Shown here: piece after piece, positions 55,289-64,000 of the stretch
Position numbering within the stretch: position 1 is the stretch's first letter
Layout: each line of letters opens with the position of its first letter
Assembly: GCA_016785225.1 (NCBI GenBank)
Contig: JAFBJZ010000912.1
Span: 310,001-374,000, forward strand
DNA length: 64,000 bases
Source: Psettodes erumei
Taxonomy: Eukaryota > Chordata > Actinopteri > Pleuronectiformes > Psettodidae
Direction of reading: 5' to 3'
Position numbers and translations under genes: made by a program
The notes under the pieces: generated by a model
What the model was told of the DNA's origin: nothing
The model's input: only the letters and a program-made list of their open reading frames with translations
The model's database searches: none

Positions 55289-56288
55289 ATGATTCGGGGT
55301 GTTTTGCTATGCTGCCTTGTTACGGCGGCCGCTGGATATCAAACACAGGAGCGACTGCCTTTCTTTCACGGACATGTTTTTGAGAACTCGCCGGCGTCTT
55401 CGAAAGTGTACGGACTGAGCATTCCGGCGAGGCGCATCAACGCGCAAAAATGGTGCCCGGTCTCCGGGATGCACTTCAAACTGCACGGGAACGGCAGCGA
55501 AGATTTCAGCGCCTTCGCCCACCACAAGCGGGGAAACATCCTGCTGAAAACTTCCCGGGTCTTGGACCGAGAGGCTCGCTCAGAATACCTGCTGAGCGTG
55601 GCTCTGTGCTGCCAGGCCGGCTCAGCGGAGTCCGTCGTGTTCCAGGTTGCGTCGGTCAAAGTGGATGTTTTGGACACAAACGATCACGAGCCGACTTTCC
55701 GCGGCGCAGACAGCCTTCTCATAACTTTAGACGACACCACCGCTCTCCGTAGCGTGGTGTACAGGCTGGAGGCTGTTGACGCAGACAGCGGCAGGAACGC
55801 GGAGTTGACGTACACCTCTGTCCCCAGAAACGGCAGTTTCTATGTTGTCCCGAAAACAGGCGAAGTTTTGCTGGTTGACTCCATCCTGGGGTTCCCCTCT
55901 GAAGTCAAATTCACTGTTTTCGCCAGGGACCACGGATGGCCCCCTATGACCAGTAAAGGTGTCGCGGTAACTATTGCGCCACAGCGGTGGGCGACGCGTC
56001 CTGCTGAACCCGCGCGGCCAGGAAGGGCAGGACGGTCGCCGAGGGCGTTACTTGACCCCGGCGCCGTGGTCTCCCTCAACGTGTCTGAAGACGCCAGCAT
56101 CGGCTCGGTCATAACGAGCCTGAGTCCCGCCAGGTTTCAGTCAGCCGCCTACGAGTTGATTTACCCGGAGTCCGGGAGCTCTCCGGTCACCGTGGGGCGC
56201 GACAGTGGGGATGTCACGATAACCAGGAGGCTGGATAGGGAGACAGAGCCCTTCCTGGAGCTCACTGTTAAGATTCAGGATAAACGAG
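55289..56288 (+). CDS. Cadherin-superfamily protein, first coding exon (partial gene)
   Basis: ATG at 55289 (A at -3) begins MIRGVLLCCLVTAAAG, a clear signal peptide, followed by extracellular cadherin repeats. EC1 covers roughly 25-137, with LDREARSEYLLSV and the calcium-binding DTNDHEPTF. EC2 covers roughly 140-232, with VDADSGRNAELTY, TGEV and ARDHGWPP. EC3 starts near 258, with VSEDASIGSVI, DSGDV and RRLDRE. The exon breaks inside EC3 at a GTGCGT donor (56289) after 333 codons plus one base; reading on hits a stop at 56321-56323, so splicing is required. The product is a calcium-dependent adhesion receptor at the cell surface. A long first exon with several repeats and a large first intron suggests a big atypical cadherin (type III/neural-cadherin-like or Fat/Dachsous-like), not a classical cadherin. 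The exact member is not recognised. The rest lies beyond the window. Confidence 0.82.
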
Positions 56289-57250
56289 GTGCGTTGAATA
56301 TTCCTCTATTAATCCGCACTTAAGTTGGCCCATGTACTCCCCTCCTTTCCCCGGGAATTATTTGCATGGTGGTGATCATGCCCTATTTTAATGGAAGTGC
56401 TGTGCATTATGTGCACATGGTAAAACTGTGCCGCCATCTGGACCACCCTTCATCATTGGAGTCCCCCCCCGCCACACTCACCCCCCCCCAAACATCACAT
56501 GCATACAGGGCTGTCAGTATATGAAGATGCAGCATAAGCTCATTCCACAGGTGTGCCTCATTATTATCGATCCACCCACACAGCTGAAATATACCGTGAA
56601 ATTATGATGATATTTTTTCATGCACTCTGATACTGATACTGTCCAGTTTTTGTTTTTTTTAATGTGAGAGATACTTCAATCATAAATGAACATTACAAGC
56701 TCGTTTGAAGCAAGGAGCACACCAGTTTCTCAGTTTATGTTTAAGGGTCTTTGTGAAGTGGTTGAATTATGTCCTTGATTGACATAGTTTGTGACTGTGA
56801 AGTTGTTTTCAGAGCTAATCCTTGCAGAGTGGCAATCCACTGCGACCCCCCCCCCATCTACTGGCATTACCCCTCTAATCCTCCTCTCATTCACTCTCCA
56901 GTCCCAGGGATTTAAAGTAGCACTGCCACATTCAGCCATCCTCTCAAATTCTTGGGGGAAAGGTGAACCTTATCAGGTGTTAAAGTTTTGTTTTGTTCCT
57001 CCAAAACTTTGATTTCAAGCTTAAAAAGAAAGGGAGAGAAATAAACAAAGACAACAAATCAAAATGCTGTGCTTTGTAATTGAGCTACATAGTGTGCAGG
57101 AAACAGAGTGTGCTGTTTTCATTTGAATTGCCTGCTGCTGTTACATTGCGCAGCATGTTCTCGATTGTAATTGCATGCCTTGATTGGGGCACATTCTTGC
57201 AAAAGGATGTACTTTTCAGAATGTAAAAATAGTATGAGTTTTGACGGCTG

Positions 57251-57287
57251 CCCCCCCCCCCCCCACACACACACACACACACACACA
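57251..57287 (+). repeat. Poly(C) plus (AC)n run
   Basis: Fourteen C residues run directly into about 12 AC units within the cadherin first intron. Confidence 0.92.
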
Positions 57288-58267
57288 GATGTGTAACAGG
57301 AATAAGCAGCTCGAGCCTGACAGATATTCAGATACCTTCCTCCATTTTACCTCCCTCACCTGCAAAACTCTCCTCTCCTGATCAAAGGCATGGCATGTCC
57401 TTTATCTTGTGACTACAGCTTTCCAGACTAAATCCTGACAGGAGTCTGGGAGGACAGACTTTTCTTCTGTTTGTCTCATTCCCAATCCTTTTTCTTCTTC
57501 TTGGATTTAACCTAATCTCACATATAAATTTGCTTCCAAGCGTCGCTTGTGGGTTTACACATTAGAGAAAGAGGATGAGTGAGATACTTTGTTCGTGAGC
57601 TTCGGTCTTCGTGGGTGTTTGTTTGTATGCAAGTGCGAGACAGCACGGTCACATGAAAATCGACCCCAGGTACAATAACTACAGTTTTAATAAGGCCCCG
57701 TGGTGCTGCATCGTCTCCACTTTTACCACGGTGAACTCTCTGTAGCACAGAGCTGTCCGCTGCGCTGACAGTCACCTGCTGAATGTCAAACAGAAAGCAC
57801 CGTCAGGCAACAGTCGTGCAGCACTTCAAAGAATACTCAAGTCAGCAGCATTCAGTGCTCACCTTAAAAATATTTCATACATTATTCAGATGTATGGGTG
57901 GACAAAATGATGACAGTCCAATGCAACAGCATGACAAAGCAAGGCCACAGAATCTCAGAGATGCAATAAGGTTGCTCGGAGACAGTGACAAAGGTTGAGT
58001 ATTACCTGTACCTTTGTAATAGTGCAGGAAGTTCCTGTACAGAGGGACCACTACAAATGAAAGTCCAGCTTCTGATCCTCGTCTTCTGCAACTTTAATAT
58101 TGCTGCTACCCATGCTTACAGCATACATACATGCAACCACCTCCACTAAAGCTGTTAGAGTTATTACCATGCAGCCATCTTTCGTAGCCTACATATAAAT
58201 GTGTGCTTTAGTGATTAGGTTTTTCTGCATAACTGCATAAGATTAGCTCTCCTGGAAAATTTCAAGA

Positions 58268-58288
58268 ACACACACACACACACACACA
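58268..58288 (+). repeat. (AC)n microsatellite
   Basis: About 10 AC units in the cadherin first intron. Confidence 0.88.
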
Positions 58289-61200
58289 TATTCATTACAG
58301 TCTGCGTGGGAGAAAAAAATATACTTGTGGTTATTAACTGGTGAATGCAGAATTACTAAATGTGCAGTGAATGTGTTCATTAACTAGTTAATTTGGGCAT
58401 GAAATGCTAATCACACTGGTGCAAGGCTTTCTTATGTTAATAAGTTTGCTGTGGGTACCAGCATCATGATTAGAGCTGTTATTTGGGCTGTTCAAATGGA
58501 GATTAAAAAGTCTAGTTTGACACTTAGATATCTTGGATAAATTATTCTGGCGTGCTGCAGATAAGGGGGACATGGAACAGCAGTCCTGGATTGCTCTCAG
58601 TATGGGGTCCGTCCTCAATGACATACTTACCTGAAAGAAAGTGTGCTTGCCACAGACTCACCCTCTGTCTCCCCCCCCATAGCTCTTTGACGTGACACAT
58701 TTGAACACTGGGCTGTCTTTCTCATCTGTTGTATTAATTAAATGCGACGATGAAAGGTTTTGTTTGGAACTAATGTTGAATATTAGTGCTATAATTGGCT
58801 CAGTGTGTGCCATCAAATTGTTTTACTGTCAGGGCAGAGAGTGTAGAGCTACGGTTGTTTGCATAGATAGGTCTGTCCTCGATGCATAAAAAGATACTTA
58901 GGCTTACATACGCTAAAATGCGGGTGCTTCTTGAAGTCATGAATATAATTAAAATAATTTACGCTGGCGCTCATATCAGCTCCCTCTGATTTCCACATCT
59001 GATAACCAGGCAGGACACGTTCACTGGGTTTTCCACGTTGAACGACGCGTTTCCATGAGACGGCGTGCAGTGGGCTTTGAGGGACGTTTCTCTCTCATTT
59101 GGCTGGGGTGTCAGAGGTGGTACCCAATCAGCAGCTGCGTGTATACAAACCCAGCTGTATATCTTTTTAAAAAGCTGCCGTAGTTGCAACACTTGCATAA
59201 CACAACAGGGTGTTCGGTGCACCACGGGTTCCATTTAGATAAACAGTTTTATGTGTTTTTGTTGGGACTGAACGTGCCCCTCATATAATCGGGCATTGCT
59301 GCGGTTGGCATCTTCAGCAAAATCTGATCAGTTAATGTAATTGTGCAACATATTCTCACACATGACCGCTCAGCATGAACCCCCTACATCCTTTGACCAG
59401 TTTGTGCTTATTCTGAACTCTTGCTCATTTCTGAGGTAATATTCTTGCCTATTGCGTATCACTGCTCTCTGATTCATTACACCACTTAATTTTTAATTAC
59501 GCTCCTAAAATTAGGAATTACTTTCTCATTTGCAAAGGCAAAACAAACATTTCACTTAATTTCTTTCCATTTAATTATACTTTGCTAAAACTTTCTTCTG
59601 CTTGATAAGAAAATGAGGTTGTGTAACGCTCCATCTGGGCACATGTACAGTACGGAGCATTATTTTTAGATAGCTGTACTTATTCCGAAATCATAATAAG
59701 ACATTTTTGGGGGGTTGGGAGCTAATTAGGAGTTTACTGAAAGTACACAGAGAGGGATTCAGGACTCCTGACAAGCTCTGACACTGTTCCTCCCACTCTG
59801 ATGCATCAGATTTAGTACACGGTAGTATCACTGTGCTTGTCTGAGGAGTCTGTTCTTGCTCAGGGCGCCATGAAAGCATTCCTCCTTTCTCCTTGACTAG
59901 ATCCCCTGCTAATGCTGGAAAAATATTTACCTTCTAAACTATATTCAGTACACCAAAAATCCCTAGAGAAAACAATGAAGTGATATTTCTCTGACATAGC
60001 CTCTGTGTATCAAACTAGCAGTGTAAAAAAAAAAAAAGGTAAAAGCAATGGAAGTAGGCCATGACTCATGACTCACGCGGTGGTGTTGTTTTGAGGAGAG
60101 GGAGTGAGGGACCTCTGCAGCTCTTCCTGTAAAGGATTTTTGCTGGCCCACAGAGGACGTCAGTTTAGATTTGTATTGGTGGGGAATTTTTGCTTTTGGT
60201 TGTCCCACCAGAAGAATCCTTTTCTTTGCACCTGAGTAAGAATCTGTTAATGGTACTTGACGGGTTAGGAGGAGTATTGAACAAGTGGAGCAGTCCTTTG
60301 TGATTTGAAGTGGGGAATATCGGAGTGGTCTCTCCCTCTCCTTTAGGTGCCTGTGGGCAGGCTGGCATGCAGCTTGTGGTAATCACCACTTTTCAACCTG
60401 TTTTTTTTTCAGGGAACCTTCTATTGCTCTCTCTGTCTCTGTCCTCCTCCCTCTTCCTCTCTCTGTCTCATAGTCAGCATCTCGCCTCATGCTGTGTTTA
60501 TTCCAACCCCCCCCCACACACACACGCACACTATATTTGCATATTCCCCTTGTGATGTGAAATGAATTGAGAAAAAAACCCGATCTCATTTTTGTTTGTA
60601 ATTTGTGACTGTAGGGGATGTTTGTTTAAGTAGAAAACAATTTCACAAAAAGCTGTCTGCATTTATTTAGTGTAGTAAAAAAAATGCCTGTGGTGATTAC
60701 GCATTATTTTCTCTGCGAGCATGTGTGTGGTTTCATTTTCATGTGCATATACATGAGGGTTGTGTAAATTTGTTTGAGTATCATTCTGTGCATGTGTTAA
60801 ATGTTATTATTGTCCTCTCAGTAGATTCCCCGCAGCAGAGATTCTAAGATTTGTTGCTTCTGACGACATGCTGTGAAGCTGTAACATGCCTGCAAGCATT
60901 TGATTTCTGCTCTGTGGTCTCTCATATATATCAAATGGATGTTTCTGTGCAGCATCCCTGCAGTCCTCTCGTCTCTATGGTCCTAGCATGCATCTCATGC
61001 CATGTTGGAGGGCAAAAGTGCAGAGTGGGCACACTTTTTTTTTTTAAAGATGGGATTAAGCACAGAGAACAAGAACAGGGAGATGAAGGAGAAAGTGGCT
61101 CCGGTGCACACGTAGAAGAGATATTTAAAGTGGATACAAGGCGCTACTATCATGGGCACAAAAAGGTCAGGACAAGCTGTAATGCTGGGGGCTTGGTCAC

Positions 61201-62039
61201 AGAGCATGGCTTCAAGACCAGGAAGGTTAAGCGAGGAAAAGGTGAGAACCCGGAGGAGCAGCGAGAAAAGGACGGGGGCAGAAACAGATGGGAGGAGGAT
61301 GTAAAAACGTGCCGGCTTGTGAGATTGTTTTTTTAATTTATCTATTTATTTTTTCTGTGTGAGTTTAAGCTTCACTGAAGATAGGTAAAGGGCAGACAGT
61401 TGTATACTGCTTTTGAAGGCTTAGCTTGATGAAACATAATTGTCAGATGGTTAGCGGGCATAAGTGAGAAAGTGTTGGGGTGACAGGAGGGGAGTGAGGT
61501 GTGCATGCACTCTGGCCTGTAGTGCATAGTGGATGGCTACAGGGTAAAGGGGGGTGGGGAAAAAAATTGTACTGTACAGCTGTGAAAAGGGCAGCGTGCG
61601 CTAGTATTTGTCGGGAAGATTGTTGGGGGGCAAATAGAGGGAAGATGAGAAGAAAAGTATGACCTGCCCTTTCAAACGAAGGGAGAAAGCAAAGGACAAA
61701 GAGATAGACAGACTCTTGTGAGTTATATAGCAGATAGGGATGTGCCAGTCTGACTTTTTTCTCCCTCACTACTTATTCTGAAACATAGTTTAGAGTACCT
61801 GCCGATCCTGAATACAGATTCATTACCAGTGCTCTCTTTTTCCCTAATTTAAACTTGGAAGTTACAGGGATTATTTTTATCCAAGGGAACATTAGGCCAG
61901 TAAGTCTTTCAAAGTAAATGACAAAATATGATGTCCTTTAGAAGGACACATAAAGGCATTTTCTTGATCTGATGCGCTTGTCAGCCGGAGGGAAATGATT
62001 TGTCAGCCCCTTCCGAAACTGTTACAAATCATTCCCGGA

Positions 62040-62170
62040 AAACGACATATTTTTTTATGATCTGACAACACTATGGTTAAGGTCTGGTTAGGTTTAGGCA
62101 CAAAAACGACTTGCGTTGTTTTGGGAAAACGAAGACCACGACTTTCTCAAGATTGAGCGATCTGCGTCAT
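62040..62170 (+). mobile_element. Fragment of a dispersed teleost repeat (GGTTAGGTTTAGGCA type)
   Basis: ACTATGGTTAAGGTCTGG, TTAGGTTTAGGCACAAAAAC, GACTTGCGTTG and GGGAAAACGAAGACCACGAC match the wording of a common fish interspersed repeat (TGGTTAGGTTTAGGCACCAAAACGACTTGG...). It is non-coding. The identification is from memory. Confidence 0.5.
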
Positions 62171-62664
62171 CACGATTAAAGCAATAAATACTTGCTAATG
62201 TTCGAAGAGGCTGACTCTTGTTGGTAGGGAAATTGATGACTCGTTCACCACCCCAACCCCCTCCCTTTACGGACTTTGTTGCTATGTAGCAGTGTCACAT
62301 TACTTGTGACTGGCAAGAATCGTAATTACTACAGCTGCTAGAGGTCTTTGTCACTTGAACCGTAAACATGTCGCTACTGGGCCCTTCGCTGAAGCGACTG
62401 ATGCTCCGGTCTGTCGGGATTGCGGTGGCAGTAAAAACAGACTTTCTTTAATGAATATAACAAATGGCAGAAACACCAGACTTAATAATGGCCTTATAAT
62501 GACAACTGTAGACACTGCATTTAATGTGAACATATTCCCATTAATGTGATTGCCAGTTTCTTTTCTGCTTAAGAAGGTCAGCGCCCTTCCCGATACTATT
62601 CATGAGATCAGATCGTTGCATCCTTGCTGCCACTACAGCAAGAAGAGGGAGGAGGAAACATATT

Positions 62665-62682
62665 TGTGTGTGTGTGTGTGTG
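62665..62682 (+). repeat. (TG)n microsatellite
   Basis: About 9 TG units in the cadherin first intron. Confidence 0.85.
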
Positions 62683-64000
62683 TTCATGTCAGAGCAGGAT
62701 AAGTTGACTTAAGTTGCGAGGAAACGCACAGTAATTATTGGGGCCAAAGATGTGAGAGCAATTAGTTCTGTATGCGTCTGTCGTTATGTTTACCCACGGA
62801 AGGCGTATCTCATTACGGCAGAAACCTCGACACTCAGCCCACATATTGTGAATTATGCAAGTTTGTTGTGTGAGGTGTGTTGTGAGATATGAGTGCCGCA
62901 TGCAGCGCAGTGCTGCGAGGACAGTCGCGGCGACAGGGAGTTTTTATCTGGCCAAGGGTCTGCATTATTGATGCCCATTACCACAGACATTGTCAACTCC
63001 AGACACTGCACGGAGGCAGGCGCTGTCAGGTAAATGTCTCGCTGACCTCCAACAGCACAGATTCCCAGAATGCCTCCGTGCGGCCCGGTGTCTACCTGCG
63101 TGATAAATGAGCACGGCTACCAGGAGCTTATCACCAGTGGAGAAGGTTTTGTTTTATTAAATCAAATCCATGATGTACTGACACCAGCTTAGCGGGAGAC
63201 GAAGATTCAGGTTTGAGGGTTTTTTTTTGACAATATTTAATCCTCCGCCATTGTGTTTGCTTCGATCGCCGAGATTTTAAATGATCTGTAATGAACACAT
63301 AAACGGCTTAATGCGCCGCCTCGTCCTCTCCACACCTGCGATTTCCCCTGTCCATCTAAAAGCTTTCGTTGTGGCTCCACCTTTGCATGCTGGATAGCCT
63401 CTCGGTGGCATTTCCCTTGAGAGAGCTGAATTGATTTTGTGCTATTGATTAACCAGGAGCTGTTTTGCTCCCAGTCACAAAACATCACTTTAAACTACAA
63501 TTTATATGTCACAGAATAGGCTGTGACAGACTGTTGCTGATAGTTTACCAACTCACAGAGAGGTAGGTGTGTGATTGAGTCGAAGGGCTGATAGAACTGT
63601 CCTGGAGCACTCTAATGAATCAGCCTTTCAGACAAGCCCGCCTATAGGCTAGAATGAGCAAGGGAAAATTTGAGCTTGCGCCTTGATACGTCGTGGGAAT
63701 TCAGCGCCTGTGCTTATTTATCTATTTGGTCTTGAATTTCTCAACCTTTTGTACCCAAAGGTCCAATTAAATGAGCATAACAATGGTTGCAGCGTCCACT
63801 CGCTGTGGCCAAAGGAGGAACTGATAAACACCCAGGACAGAGACAACTTTGAAAGCTTTGCTGGGTGAACTGTGAACAAGGAGATTTTTAATGCAGGGGA
63901 AAAACAGATCACATGGCTGGCCAAGTTGCCCAGTGAGATGTTTTGACATGCCGTGAACTTTGCCTTTGGAGCAAAGCGCACGAATTGCAGAAATTGCAGT

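Larger units (their letters stand above)
56289..64000 (+). other. First intron of the cadherin gene (extends past the window)
   Basis: No exon with a cadherin signature (DxNDNxP, LDRE, DADxGxN) was found in any frame. It holds microsatellites, one dispersed repeat fragment (62040-62170) and AT-rich single-copy DNA. ORFs at 57783-57998, 60851-61336 and 62889-63110 show no known domain and are treated as chance. Confidence 0.55.

Noticed and set aside
55307..56112. Antisense and out-of-frame ORFs over the cadherin exon
   Set aside because: The sense frame has a signal peptide and cadherin repeats; the others lack any domain.
60851..61336. 161-codon frame in the cadherin intron
   Set aside because: No known domain, no splice logic, biased Lys/Glu/Gly composition from purine-rich DNA.
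62889..63110. 73-codon frame in the cadherin intron
   Set aside because: No cadherin signature or other domain; no supported splice sites.

Overview
This is vertebrate nuclear DNA, almost certainly from a teleost fish. All genes are split by GT-AG introns, long (CA)n/(TG)n microsatellites are frequent, and several intergenic and intronic stretches look like dispersed repeats common in fish genomes, including a tRNA-derived SINE piece. There are no bacterial operons, CRISPR arrays or phage features. I found no novel multi-gene system. The value lies in gene structure: a selenocysteine gene that normal gene callers truncate, a 9-nt microexon, a possible alternative first exon, and a rearranged gene order.

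Layout, with every recognised gene on the + strand. 1-222 is the C-terminal coding end of an upstream gene, probably PANX2 by gene order. 2881-6306 is TRABD (9 coding exons, 359 aa). 8870-13398 is SELENOO (9 coding exons, 696 aa), with an in-frame TGA selenocysteine codon three codons before the true stop and a SECIS candidate about 0.5 kb downstream. 15133-19617 is a p38 MAP kinase, best matched to MAPK12/p38gamma (12 coding exons, 361 aa, TGY loop, C-terminal PDZ ligand). 19618-28094 is intergenic, with repeats and the promoter region of the next gene. 28095-49451 is MTSS2 (MTSS1L), an I-BAR/WH2 membrane-actin protein (16 coding exons, 779 aa), with a 10 kb third intron. 49452-55288 is the MTSS2 3' UTR plus a gene-poor stretch. 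55289-56288 is the large first coding exon of a cadherin-superfamily protein, whose first intron fills the rest of the window.

The genes do not form one pathway. PANX2-TRABD-SELENOO-MAPK12 is a vertebrate neighbourhood (human 22q13.33), but TUBGCP6 and HDAC10 are absent between SELENOO and MAPK12, and MAPK12 has the opposite relative orientation to human. MTSS2 belongs to human 16q22, so the 19.6-28 kb interval joins two ancestral blocks. Exon boundaries were placed by hand from GT/AG sites, phase continuity and remembered family sequences. Phases close exactly for TRABD, SELENOO, MAPK12 and MTSS2. UTR limits, promoters and repeat edges are approximate.
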